From: Schoenoplectus triqueter
Lineage: Eukaryota > Streptophyta > Magnoliopsida > Poales > Cyperaceae
DNA length: 34,582 nt
NCBI GenBank assembly: GCA_964058805.1
Contig: CAXKVV010001203.1
Coordinates: 1-34,582 of the forward strand
Direction: 5' to 3'
The position numbers were made by a program, and so were the translations under genes. Shown piece after piece: positions 1-10,987 of the stretch. The notes under the pieces are model-generated. The model worked only from the letters and a program-made list of their open reading frames with translations, was not told the DNA's origin and did no database searches. Each line of letters opens with the position of its first letter. The first letter of the stretch is position 1.

Positions 1-820
1 ACCACACTCCTCTTATGTAGCTTGAACCTCTTTAGACTCCAATTGGGCACCCAAACCCGCTTTCTTTGAATTAAACCCGATTTGGCACATGAAATGTAAT
101 TCACTAATTACCTCATCAATTTCCCTAATTCTAATCTTGTTGAGCACCATATTAGCTTCAGAAATTGATTTAGCTCATTTGTTCAGTTGTTTCTGTGTCT
201 CGGGACCTAATTCGGGCAACTCATTTTCTGACACAATGGGTGAGTTGGTGGTGCACTATACATGACGCCTCTAGAAGCTGATCAGGGGTTCCAGTTGGCG
301 TCGTGTGAGTTCAAAGAGCCTCTATGACCAATCAATTGAAGCTTTCAAGTGCTGGATTGTTCTCACCATGTTTTGACCGAGCAAATTTCATCTTCCATGC
401 GACTGATGCACAGTAAACCATACTGGAAATAAACTGTTCTAGCATGTTCTCCTCACCAAGAGATTTCCAACGATGTATAATTTGTAAATTTCCGTTGAGT
501 ATTTCATTTTTTCACTCATGGAGCCTTTGCTTCTGTCAAAATCGGGCTAGTAGGGGAGCTCTCAACAAAAGAGAAGATGAACTCCTTGTGGGACCTGCTG
601 TCAGTGAAGGGAACAAGAGAGCGAAGGGTGCGGTTTGGGTGGATCCGGCACACAAGTTTAGGGCCCGCATGTCATGTTTAATGAGAGACAAACACAATGG
701 ACCAAGTCCATTCGGTATTTTCTCTTTTCATAACTCCTCTCCAGCGTCTAAATTGACTCCTCTTTATTTGGCAGCCTCAATTTGCACCTAGTTAAGCTCT
801 TGGCCCCAAATTGCATCCTT
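1..820. other. Intergenic DNA, no gene recognised
   Basis: I find no convincing gene here. The longest frame (444-791) has no recognisable motif and unremarkable composition. From about 700 the sequence begins to resemble the segment of the intact LTR that precedes 9860 (tracts on the pattern of 'cagcctcaatttgcacc', then a 'cttgatcagatctcaacc' block), so an old LTR relic may start before 820. The part before about 700 could be other decayed retroelement sequence, but nothing in it proves that. Confidence 0.4.
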
Positions 821-1430
821 AAATGTCCTTGATCAGATCTCAACCATTCAATTAATCTGATTTTCTTTTCTGAATTTATTTTAATAGCTACACTTGTCCA
901 AAAATCATAAAATTTTCAACAAAAATCCTTAAATTCATGATGATTATCTCTATAATTTTTAATTCTACTTTTTCCCCTGCCTCCTTGCATTAAAAATTTA
1001 TTTTTCAAGAAGACCCTATTTTCCTCTCTGAATAAATCCCAAATTCAATTGTAGCTAAGTGTTTCTGCCAAATAAAATTCTCTTACATAAACCATCATAA
1101 TTAAACACTAATTAGACTTGTATTAATGCTTCATTAGGGTTTGATTTGATCAGTAGTTGATTACATGTCAACAGTTGATACAAATCCTGACTTGGTCAGA
1201 TGTTTGCAACATTGGCACCTGATCAGTCTTGTGAAATTGACTTTCAATTCACTTGTATGAAAGCAAAATCACATTAAAATTTTTGTGATTGGCTGTATCA
1301 AAATACTGGTTTGTCATTGACACAGTTCTTGTACAGGGATTGGATTGCTTCAGTCTCCTTAGGGTTGATCTGAAGATTTAGTCTTGCCCTTTTCTCTTGA
1401 ATTTCTTCCTTCTACCTTTCAGGGGTAAAC
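820..1430 (-). mobile_element. Relic LTR end, same family as the intact element
   Basis: This stretch aligns by eye with 9855-10987 of the intact LTR. Shared blocks include 'ccaaaaatcat', 'gttgattacatgtcaacag', 'ggcacctgatcagtcttg' and the terminal 'ggggtaaaca' at 1422-1431. It is clearly diverged, lacks the segment equivalent to about 10300-10395, and has a much shortened equivalent of 10560-10970. The strand is given as minus because gag-pol of the related intact copy lies on minus in this orientation. It is a 3' LTR fragment or the remains of a truncated element. Confidence 0.8.
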
Positions 1431-1698
1431 AAAGAGCCACCCACCAAAGCGGGTCCTGAAAACTTTAGGGAATTGAAGGGTCTGCTTTGGTGCACATATA
1501 CGACACACCTCTTTCTTTCTGCTCTCCTTCCTTTTTCTTCTTAGGCGTTCTGGGTTTATCTCTAGTTCAAAAGCGGGTCTCTACTTAGATACTCTCGCCT
1601 GAAGGGACTCCTGCTTCACTCTTTCACTCGTGGGGATCTTGAACATCACCTTTGATGTGACCTTTGATCGTAGAGGTTACAACTTAAGGTCATCATCT
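1431..1698 (-). mobile_element. Relic internal region beside the old LTR
   Basis: Directly after the relic LTR end comes the block 'aagagccacccaccaaagcg', the same sequence that follows the intact left LTR at 10988. About 60 bp further on, the shared 'gctttggtgca' block follows, and then the similarity fades. This is the extreme 3' untranslated end of a related element (in gag-pol sense), cut off where the 58-bp satellite begins near 1698. No coding sequence is evident. Confidence 0.75.
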
Positions 1699-3966
1699 GT
1701 CGGGACCTTTGACAAAGCGCTCCCGGACTCATTTTCGGTGGTACCGAGGACGTCAGGTCCCGTTTTCATGTTTTGCATGTCCGAACTCATTTTCGGCGGT
1801 ACCGAGGGCGTCGGCACCCGTTTTCATGTTATGCGCTCCCGAAATCGTTTACCGTGGTACCGAGGACGTCGGGTCCCGTTTTCATGTTTTGCGCGCCCGA
1901 ACTCGTGTTTGACGGTAACGAGGGCGTCAGGCCCCGTTTCATATTTTGCTCTCCCGAACTTATTTTATGCGAACCGAGGGCGTCGGATCACGTATTCATG
2001 TTTTGCGCACTCGGACTCGTTTTCGGCGATTCCGAGGGCGTCGGGTACAGTTTTCATGTTTTGCGCTCCCGAACTCATTTTCAACGGTAGCGAGGGCGTC
2101 GGGTCCTATTTTCATATTTCACGCGCCCGAACTCGTTTTTGACGGCACCAAGGGCGTCGGGTCCCGTTTTCATGTTTTGCACGCACAAACTCATTTTCTG
2201 CTGTACCGACGGCGTCAGGTTCCTTTTTCATGTTTTGCGCTCCCAGACACGTTTTCGGCGGTGTAGAGGGCGTCGGGTCTCGTTTTCATGTTTTGCGCGC
2301 CCGGACTTATTTTCGGCGATATTGAGGGCGTCGGGTCCCGTTTTCATATTTTGCGCTTTTGGACTCGTTTTCGGCGATTCCAAGGGCGTCATGTCCCGTT
2401 ATCATGTTTTTCGCGCCCATACTTGTTTTCACCGGTACCGAGGACGTCGGGTCCCGTTTTCATGTTGCGCTCCCGGACTCATTTTCGGCGGTATCGAGGG
2501 TGTCGGGTCCTATTTTCATGTTTTGTGCTTCCGGACTTGTTTTCGGCGGTACCGAGGGCGTCGGGGCCCGTTTTCATGTTTTGTGCTCTCGGACTTGTTT
2601 TCGGCGGTACCGAGGGCGTCGGCTCCCGTTTTCATGTTTTGCGTCCCCGCACTCATTTTCAGCGGTACCGACGGCGTCGGGTCCTGTTTTCATGTGTTGC
2701 GCGCCCGGACTCGTTTTCGGCGATAACGAGAGCGTCGGGTCCCGTTTTCATGTGTTGCGCCCCGGACTCATTTTCGGCGGTAACGAGGGCGTCAGGTCTC
2801 GTTTTCATGTGTTGCGCCCCGGACTCATTTACGGCGGTACCGACGGCGTCGACTCCTATTTTCATGTTTTGTGCGCCCGAACTTGTTTTCGGCAGTATCG
2901 ACGGCGTCGGGTCCCGTTTTCATCATTTGCGCTCCCCGACACGTTTTCAGCGGTGCGAAGGGCGTCGGGTCCCGTTTTCATGTTTTGCGCTTCCAGACTC
3001 GTTTTCGGCTTTACCTAGGGCGTCTGGTCTTGTTTTCAAGTTTGGCGCTTCCGGACTCATTTTCGGCGGTACTGAGGGCGACAACTCACGTCATATTTTG
3101 TGCGCCCGAACTCGTTTTCGGCGGTACCGACGACGTTGGGTCCTGTTTTCTTGTTTTGCGCTCCCGGACACGTTTTCGACGGTGAGAAGGGCGTCGGGTC
3201 CCGTTTTCATGTTTTGTGCGCCCGGTTTCATTTTCGGCGGTACCGTGGGCGTCGGGTCTCTTTTTTATGTTTTGCGCTCCCGGACTCGTTTACGGCGATA
3301 CCGAGGACGTCGGGTCCCGTTTTCATGTATTGCGCTCCCAGACACGTGTTCAGCGATGCGAAGGGCGTCGGGTCCCGGTATCATGTTTTGCGCTCCCGGA
3401 CTCGTTTGCGGCGGTTCCGAGGGCGTTGGGTCCTATTTTTATGTTTTGCTTTTTCGGACTCGTTTTCGGCGGTACCGTTGGTGTCGGGTCCCATTTTCAT
3501 GTTTTGCGCGCTCGAACTCGTTTTCGGCAGTACCGAGGGCGTCGGGTCCAGTTTTTATGTTTTGCGCACCCGAACTCATTTTCGGCGAAACTGATGGCGT
3601 CAGGTCCCGTTTTCATGTTTTCCGCTCTCAGACACGTTTTCGGCGGTGCGGAGGGCGTCGGGTCCCGTTTTCATATTTTGTGCTCCCTAACTTATTTTCG
3701 GCGGTTCCGAGGGTGCCTGGTGCCATTTTCAGGTTTTGCGCTCTCGGACTCATTTTCGACGGTTCCGAGGGCGTCGGTTCCCGTTTTCATGTTTTGCGTC
3801 CCCACACTCATTTTCGACGGTACCGAGAGCGTCGGGTCCTGTTTTCATGTTTTGCGCTCCCAGACTCATTTTCGACGGTAGTAAGGGCTTCGGGTCCCGT
3901 TTTCATGTTTTGCACTCCCGGACTCATTTTCGGCGGTACCGAGGCGTCAGGTCCTGTTTTCATGTT
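1699..3966. repeat. 58-bp satellite array, left part (~39 copies)
   Basis: Tandem copies follow each other every 58 bp (for example 'gtc' starts at 2277 and 2335). Each copy carries a 'gcgctcccggactcg' block, a 'ttttcggcggtaccgag' block and a 'ggcgtcgggtcccgtttt' block. Copies differ by scattered substitutions, many at CpG sites (CG to TG or CA). Two variant types are mixed: one with 'gaactcg...taccga', the other with 'gacacg...tgcgaaggg' (near 2225, 2930, 3163, 3340 and 3630). There are no spacers, so it is not a CRISPR array. The right end is broken at 3966 by the retrotransposon. Confidence 0.95.
3962..3966. repeat. Target-site duplication, left copy (ATGTT)
   Basis: ATGTT directly precedes the TG of the left LTR at 3967 and recurs directly after the final CA of the right LTR at 32698-32702. 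Removing the element and one copy restores a normal satellite monomer. A 5-bp duplication is the usual product of Ty3/gypsy integrase. Confidence 0.95.
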
Positions 3967-4271
3967 TGTGCGACCCTTTTTCGCGCGCTCCGCACCGCCG
4001 CTGGGCGATGGGTTGCGGAAGAAGGACACGGAGATCCCTCCCGAGCGTGCATCTGCTGGGTGTCGGCCGATTCTGCCGTTTAGAGATATTTGGATGCACA
4101 TTCAGGGGGTTTTTAGTGATTGTGAGTTCTTGTAGATTCCGGTGGGCGCAAGCCCCCACCGTTAATTACCCTGGGCTACTAACCTCGAGGCACCTCTGGA
4201 TCTTTGAAAGAGAGAAGCAAATAGTATAGTTAAAAGATGGTCAAGTGGTCGTCTAGGTTTATAAAAGGGGT

Positions 4272-4380
4272 CTACGGAAGACGAACCTACAAACAGATCG
4301 GTTCAATCTATGGAAGACAAACCTACAAACAGATCGGTTTTGTCCTATGGAAGACGAACCTACAGACAGATCGGTTCAGT
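4272..4380. repeat. 36-37-bp minisatellite in the left LTR
   Basis: Three near-identical units begin at 4272, 4308 and 4345, each reading 'ctaYggaagacRaacctaca' followed by 'acagatcggtt'. Looser copies of the 'ctacagaacggttca' core continue to about 4800. The identical set lies in the right LTR at 25982-26090, except for the G/A difference at 4332/26042. Confidence 0.85.
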
Positions 4381-4887
4381 CTATGCCACCTCGAGATGTA
4401 ACCTTACTACAGACCAGGTTAGTCTCTTCAGAGGGGCTTGAGGTGAGTCTACATACAGAACGACTCGACCTCCGTTGATCTAGAAGATAAACCTACTACA
4501 GAACGGTTCAATCTTAACTAGTCAACAACCAATCACACAAAATACAACTCGAAGCGCTGAGCCGGTTGATCTTGAGGTTGGTGAATCAGGAGAAGGGTGG
4601 ATATGGCCCACGTGTTTCTTCTCACCGATCTTCTAGATCATGAATTCGAAGCACTAAGCCGATTCATAAACCTAGGAAACACAGTTACGCACAATGTCAA
4701 ACCTGAAGCGCTGGGCCAGTTCAACATTGAGGTATGTGTTAGTGAAGGAACCTACCTACAGAACGGTTCACATTCACTGTTTTGTGGATGAATCTACTAC
4801 AGAACGATTCAATCTCACAGTCTCGGGAAAATGAGCCAAGAGACAAACTTATCGACGGATGAGTTCAGTCTTGCTAGCCCAAATGGT

Positions 4888-5640
4888 CATGAATTACTTG
4901 TTCATGACACCGAGTCATTAAGATGTCGCTTCTCTCGGACATCGTAATGTTCTTCTTCTTCAAAGTCGACATATCTCTCCATGCTGATGTCTTAGCTTTG
5001 GTTATTCTTCAGTGAGCGTCGAGATGTTCTTGTCTCGACTAATCGTTCTACATGTTGTATTACTTGTGCAAAATTACTATGTTGCCCTACATCCCTCGTG
5101 TGAGCGTATTCAATCATGAGTTACTTGCTCATGGTAGTGAGTCATTAAGATGTCACCTCTCTAGGACATCGTAATGTTCTTCTTACTCAGAGTTGACATA
5201 TATCTCCATGTTAATATCGCAGCTCTGGTTATTCTTCATCAAATGTCAAGATGTTCCTGTCTCGACATATCTCCTCATGTTGCTATCAAAGCCTTAGTCA
5301 TTTTACGTCAAGATGCTCTTGTCTCAACGTATCTTATTATTCTTCATCAAGTGTCGAGATGTTCTTGTCTCGACATATCCTCTCATGTTGCTATCAAAGC
5401 CTTCATCATTCTACGTCAAGATGTTCTTGTCTTGACATATCTTCTTCATATTGCTATCGAAGCCTTAATCATCCTACGTCAAGATGTTCCTGTCTCAACG
5501 TATCTTTTCGTGTTGTCGTTGCAACCTTATTTATCCTCTGTCAAGATGTTCTCGTCTTGACTAATCATTCTAGATGTTATATCATGTGTGCAAATATTCT
5601 TATGTGGCTCTACACTCCTTATGTGAGCATATTTATTCAT
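4888..5640. repeat. Hairpin-bearing repeats in the left LTR
   Basis: A segment of about 224 bp starting 'tcatgaattacttgttcatg' is repeated from about 5112, followed by units of about 43-64 bp. Seven copies of a 22-nt inverted repeat occur at 5018, 5245, 5307, 5353, 5415, 5478 and 5540. The left arm is GTCRAGA, the loop is 8 nt (such as TGTTCTTG), and the right arm is TCTYRAC. Two related hairpins, GATGTC...GACATC, lie near 4931 and 5151. The right LTR carries the same series. Confidence 0.85.
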
Positions 5641-5689
5641 TTCTGAAATGCACAAAGTCTATTATATAATATCTTCCATTATTATTTTT

Positions 5690-5701
5690 TATTATAAAGA
5701 T

Positions 5702-5737
<36 letters not shown>

Positions 5738-6900
5738 ATTCTTATTATTTTTTTTTTATTTTTTTTTTTATTATTATTATTATTATTTTTTTTTATTTCT
5801 TAAACTCTATTTATCTATGTAGAAAAATTACTTACAAGAATAATAGAAAAAGGGGTTAGCTATTAACTAGAGTTTCATTTATATTTTTGGGATTTTTATA
5901 ATAGCTAAAATAGTAGAATTTTATTTTTATTATTTTTAAACTCTATTTATTTTGTAGAAAATCACTTACAAAAATAATAGAAAATAAAATGGCTATGATT
6001 TTTTTATTTGTATTTTTAAAATAGCCAAAGTAGTAGAATTTTGTTATTATATTCTATTGTGTTGAAACACTATTCATTATGTAAAAGTTATTTACAAATC
6101 AAAATGTGGTTAGCTATATTATTATATTTTTTTATTTTTATTTTTTTTTATTTTTTTAGATCTATAATAGCTAAAAGAAGTCATTATTAATATTCTATCT
6201 TATTTATTATAGTTTTTCATTATATATCTTTTTTATTATTTTCTATAGAAAAATATAAGATTCTTATTATTACCATCAATATTTGAAAATAGCTATAAGG
6301 GATGGAATTCATTATATTCTTTATTACAACTATTATTTTATTGCATTTTATTCATCAAAATATTTTTATTGTATATTTGTATAGAAATAACAAAAGAAAT
6401 ACAATTCATTTTATTATAAAACTACATTATCATTCTTTATTATAGAAGAAAATGCATTTAATATCTATTATAATGGTTGTATATATTTTTGTATGTTTTG
6501 TACTATTTATTATTTTTATTATTCTTTTTTTTTTAGAAAATATTAACATAATTTCTATTATTGTTTATTTTTATTTACCAAAGAATAGAGCTAATATCAT
6601 TATTTATTATTGCATATTACTATTATCATTATTATCACTTGAAAAATCAGTAAAACATATCTAACTATTATTCATGATTTTTATTTGAATTTTTGGGATT
6701 TTTATAGTATTTAAAATGACAAGTCAAAGCTAGGTCAAACATATCAATATAGGTAATATCTTTTGCTTTTAAATTGTTTTACTATGATTATATTTTTAAA
6801 ACTAGAATATTATCATATAGAAAAATAGTATGAAAAATAAGGAAATTTTAGAAATAAATTTGAGTTAATTTGGAGTTCAGGAGCATTTCCAAATGATTTA
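5690..6900. other. AT-rich block of the left LTR
   Basis: This is about 1.2 kb of very AT-rich DNA with TTA/TTTA microsatellite runs (5705-5790) and repeated 'aaaatagtagaattttRtt' and 'aaaRcagctataa'-like phrases. It has no coding signal; the 70-codon frame at 6452-6664 is low-complexity hydrophobic sequence made by the TTA/ATT composition. The minus strand offers many AATAAA-like polyadenylation signals. Its role is unknown. The right LTR has the same block at about 27400-28610. Confidence 0.7.
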
Positions 6901-8296
6901 TTTACAATATATAATCAATGTTCTGTTGTTAATTGATTAATGGGCTTAATCTGGGCCTTCGGATTTGTATCAAAATTAGCACAACTCTTTATTTAACTTT
7001 CATATTTATTTGGGCCGCCAGATTAGATTAAGATTTGCACTGCATGGATCGAAGGCCCAGATCAATTCATGCTTTAATTTTCTAAATGTTCAATAGCCCA
7101 GACCCTTTGGATTCGTTTCAATGTTCGTGCAGCCTTCCAAGATTAGTGCGGAGAGCGTCCCCTTCTATCTTCCTTCTCCGTGCTTTGAGATGCGCACTGG
7201 ATAAACGATCTTGATGCTCCGGCGACCTGATCGGAGATCGGCTATTACCTACAGCGTCGCCTTGGTATGAAGAGCTAGTCTGTACCCTCGGATCATACAT
7301 CGGTGCGGTAGATCATCGGCGTCACCATGATCAATGGACTGACTCGTACCGTTTTGGTACCGAATTCATTTCCAATCGAATTAAGTCGATTCCAGATCAA
7401 TCTCTAGCGTTTCTTGATTTGTCTATGCAATTCTAAACCGCAATTAACATCATTGATGATTTACCCACTGTAATTACCTCTATTCTTTCTTGATTCATCA
7501 CAGATGCTGACTCATGGTTGATACCGATCGGCAATTCAATACTATATTCTATATTTCCAGTCAATTGCCAAGAATTACTTGATCTTGTTGATATGAAACT
7601 CATCGCCTATGTAATGCATTTCAATTGAAGCATATAGCTTGATCAATTGGGGCGTTTTCGAGTGTTTTGCATTACTGGTTTTGAGTTCCAGCGATTAGTT
7701 CCAAAATTTCCATCAATTACTCGATTGAAAAGTTGAATTCTTGGAACAATTGCTTGGAAATACAGTGACTAAGAGGTCAGTGACCTTCGATTAGTCTATC
7801 TTCCATGATTAGTGCTAGGAGATTGTATAATCTTCGACTAGCTTCTCTAGCAGATTAATTCAAACTCTTGATTACTTGATTAATCAAGATAAAGGCAAGA
7901 AAATAAAACAAGGAGGATCTAAATAGTAAGGCGACAGCTCAAAGGAAAGATTCAATCAAGAAAATTGAGAAATTCAATTGAATTGAAAAGGAAATTTGCG
8001 GAAATGCAAGTAACAGTACTAAATTTTTTGAAATTACTCAAAATTGAGCACAATTACAACTCAAATTCTCTATTTACAATAAGTACACTCACCTTCCCTT
8101 CTTCTCTGTAGCTCTGAGCTCTTGGATTGATTGTTAATAGTAGAAAAAGGTGACTGTTTGCCAAGTTCTCAACACTTGTTGAGATCAATTGGCTTTTTAG
8201 CTTCTCACTTGCTCTCTAAGCTTCTCAGGGATCTTACAAATGCTCTAAGGGTCGTGTGTATGCCTCTCGTTCTTTTTTCTATCCACTGGCTAAGGG

Positions 8297-8305
8297 TTTA
8301 TATAG
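8297..8305 (-). promoter_or_regulatory. TATA-like box CTATATAAA, minus strand
   Basis: The minus strand reads CTATATAAACCC, a good plant TATA context, in the middle of the LTR. The copy in the right (5') LTR at 30007-30015 would be the relevant one for gag-pol transcription. A competing candidate is the TTATAAAC element near the inner LTR end (about 25968-25976). Sequence alone cannot choose between them. Confidence 0.35.
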
Positions 8306-8553
8306 AAATCCATTAGTTTGACCGATTTTGACCATCTCAATCCAATTGCACATGGTGCATTATACTCTTCACTCTAACTGCTTCCTTGTATGCCCTATGG
8401 TCCACTGAACCGAGTCTCCATTGCCTAGCTCATGTGTAACTGCCTAGAGGCAGTTACAAGTTCATTTTATTTGCTGATTTGCCACTATTCGGTTCCCATA
8501 CTCTTGCAAGCCTCTCTAGCCCCTTCTAGATCCTTCCAGACCTCATACCATGT

Positions 8554-8562
8554 CTATATAAG
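8554..8562 (+). promoter_or_regulatory. TATA-like box CTATATAAG, plus strand
   Basis: CTATATAAG on plus is followed by pyrimidine-rich sequence. With the minus-strand CTATATAAA about 250 bp away, it makes the middle of the LTR a possible divergent promoter pair. The right LTR copy is at 30264-30272. A diverged equivalent is recognisable in the inverted relic near 34410-34430. Confidence 0.35.
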
Positions 8563-9501
8563 CTGCTAGCATGCTCCCTTAGCTCCATTTTACAGAATTG
8601 ATCTCAATTCACATCTTTTCTCCCATTACAAGCCATAATCAAGCTTCAACCCTTCACCTCGGTTCTTTGCTTATTTCTTCTGTCTCAAGGCTTCACCATC
8701 ATCAATTCAGTGTCAGGCAACTCCTTGTGCTCTTATCTAGTCGATTTGCAAGCTCCATCACAGTGTTTGATCAACTCACTTCTAGGCCGAGTTATGAATT
8801 GGTGCAACTCCTACATCCAACATTCAACTCCTCTCAATTGTCACTCTAACACCATCGCCTGAGGTCCTAGAAGCTCTCCCAGCCATCAATTGCAAGTTCC
8901 AAGCTTCAATTGGCAAGTTCAAAGTTTTGACCCGAGGTGTTGCTTCTTGCCATTTCTCTCTTTATATTGCATTATTCTGAAATCTAAATCCATACACCTT
9001 CTCTCCTTTGTACTAGATAACCAGGGCTAGGAGCAATTGATCTGAAGTCGATCCCTTTGTGTGATCTCCATTGATGGCGCCATTGACAGCTTCAGTCATC
9101 GGGAAGAAGAAGAGAAGGAGAGAGAGGAAGGAGGGAGCGTCCACAAGCTCGGCTGCGTCCGGTGTTCATGCACCAAGGCAAAGGAGAAGAAGAGTGCAGA
9201 GAGAGAGTCCCCAGGCGCCAGGTGCATACACTCTCTTTCCTTTTATTTAAATTCCAGTCAATAGATCTGTGTGGACTTGGTTTGTTATCTTCTTATATGC
9301 CACAGACTCATGAACCTGACTAGTGGGCCCTACTCGTAAGTTCACTGAGTCTAGGTTTATAGATATCGTTAGTGACTGATTAGTGCATGATTAGGGTTAA
9401 TTGATATGATATGGCATGTTATGATTGGCTCATTAGTTTAATCACCTTCCTTTTATCTCTGATTATTCACTAACTGATGCTGAGGTGGCCTTATGGTATG
9501 G

Positions 9502-9768
9502 TGCCATGTGGCACAGGGCTGGGTGAGATGGCCTCCTCTGGCTGTGCCATGTGGCATGGGGTTGGGTGAAGTGGCCCTGTGGTATAATGCCATGTGGCAA
9601 TAGGGTGGTGAGGTGGCCCACTGACTGTATGCCACGTGGCACTAAGGTGGGGCCCACCTGTCAGTGACTCATACCAGGGTGGGGCCCACTTGCTGACATG
9701 GACCAATGGGAGGCTGCCACGTGGCACTCGGCTGCTGAGTTGGTCCAGTCTGGTGCTGCCACGTGGCA
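9502..9768. promoter_or_regulatory. Six G-box-type palindromes in the left LTR
   Basis: Six copies of the 12-bp palindrome TGCCAYRTGGCA occur at 9502, 9545, 9588, 9630, 9715 and 9757. The first three have a CATGTG core and the last three the CACGTG G-box core. Spacings are 43, 43, 42, 85 and 42 bp, that is, about one unit of 43 bp. CACGTG is the classic bZIP/bHLH site of plants. The sites are identical in the right LTR (31212-31478). Confidence 0.75.
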
Positions 9769-10787
9769 CACCCTCTCTCTTCACTTATTTTATATCTTCT
9801 GTGTTTATTACACCCAGTTTGTACCCAGAGCTGCCATCATCTCCAAGTTGTACCCAGAATCGCCTTGATCAAATCTCAGCCTTTGATTAATCCATTTATT
9901 CTGCTTTTATCTTCCCTGAATTTATTCTGATAGTTCCACTTATCCAAAAATCATGAAAATTTCACCAAAAATCCCTAAAATCATGATGATCATCCCTGTA
10001 ATTTTTAATTCCATTTTTACCCCTGTCTCTCTGAATTAAAAATTCTTTTGTCAAATAAACCCTATTATTTCTTCTGAATTAATCCCAGATTTCATTTGTA
10101 GCTCTGTGTCTCTGCCAATTATCTCTCTCTTGCAGAAACCACCCTAACTAAATACCAATTAGACTTATATTGATATTCATTAGGGCTTGATCTGATCAAC
10201 AGTTGATTACATGTCAACAGTTGATACAGATCTAGACTTGATCAGATGGTTGCTCCCAGCTTTGGCACCTGATCAGTCTTGTGAAATTGTCTTTCAATCC
10301 CTTAACATGAGGGTGACTTGGTCAAAGAACTGACTACTTATCAGTAATTGACACAAATCAAAGCATGGTTAGGTGGTTGCTCGCAGCTTTGGCACCAGGT
10401 CAGCCTTGAAAGCAAAATCACATTTGGAATTTCTCATGACTAGTTGCATCAAAATGCTAGCTTGGCATTGACATCATTTCATGTAGTATAGGGATTATAC
10501 TGCTTCAGCTCCTTTCTAGGGTTAGCTCCAAGGGCAGATTTCTAGGGTTTAATTCTGATTCCTTCAATAGGTCACTGAGGTGTAGGGTCCACCTGTCAGT
10601 GAAAATGGTCACATGGGTGACTCATCAAATAGGCTAGGTTCATGTTGTCAGGTTCATCTACAAGGGACTGCCAGGTGGGTCCCACTTGTCAGAGGAAATA
10701 TGATCAAATGGCTGACCCATCAGGAGATTTTCTCTCTCCTAAATCTCCCGAGGGTCAGCCACCTCGAATGAGTAGGAGGTGGTGAGG

Positions 10788-10796
10788 TATTTATAT
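10788..10796 (+). promoter_or_regulatory. TATA-like box upstream of the antisense PMD gene
   Basis: TATTTATAT lies about 200 bp before the LTR end on plus. It is a plausible core promoter for the antisense PMD gene, whose open frame begins just past the LTR. In the right LTR the same element (32498-32506) would fire outward into the satellite. Confidence 0.4.
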
Positions 10797-10987
10797 CCTC
10801 GTCTTTCACCCTAATATTTCATTGTGGGATTAATGAATTTGTTCCGGGGTTAAGCAGCGACCTCTCCTGATTAGTGGGCCATCTCTCATTGCTTTCTCTT
10901 CTTCCCTCTTCTTATGATTTATCATTAATCATCAATTTATTTTCATTTATTCATCTATTCATCCTTGAAATTTTTCAAGGGTAAACA

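Larger units (their letters stand above)
3967..10987 (-). repeat. Left LTR (3' LTR in gag-pol sense), 7,021 bp
   Basis: It starts TGTGCGACCC and ends GGGTAAACA as read on plus. It is colinear with 25677-32697 at a constant offset of 21,710 with no net indel, even through the TTA microsatellites. I noticed two substitutions: 4332 G against 26042 A, and 6855 T against 28565 C. Order on plus: a GC-rich end with a GGTGGGC/GCCCCCACC hairpin (about 4140-4160), 36-37-bp minisatellite (4272-4380), hairpin repeats (about 4890-5640), an AT-rich block (about 5690-6900), a mixed block with TATA boxes on both strands (about 8298 and 8554), G-box palindromes (9502-9768), and a duplicated 'gttgattacatgtcaacag' region (about 10195-10400). 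No believable coding frame was seen. Confidence 0.97.

Noticed and set aside
444..791. 115-codon frame in the left flank
   Set aside because: No domain, and its end overlaps sequence that looks like a decayed LTR.
1699..3966. CRISPR-like array
   Set aside because: The repeat units abut with no unique spacers, vary between copies, and the window is plant DNA.
2288..4135. 615-codon open frame across the satellite and into the LTR
   Set aside because: It follows from the lack of stop codons in the 58-bp monomer and runs over the 3967 insertion point into the young element. All three plus frames are similarly open and there is no domain or start context.
5174..5646. Overlapping 128- and 131-codon frames in the LTR
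   Set aside because: They are produced by the tandem hairpin repeats. The same peptide pieces recur in two frames and no protein family is recognisable.
9453..9784. Minus-strand frames over the G-box region
   Set aside because: Repeated 'ATWH' and 'PHG' peptides come from the repeated TGCCAYRTGGCA units; they are not conserved coding sequence.
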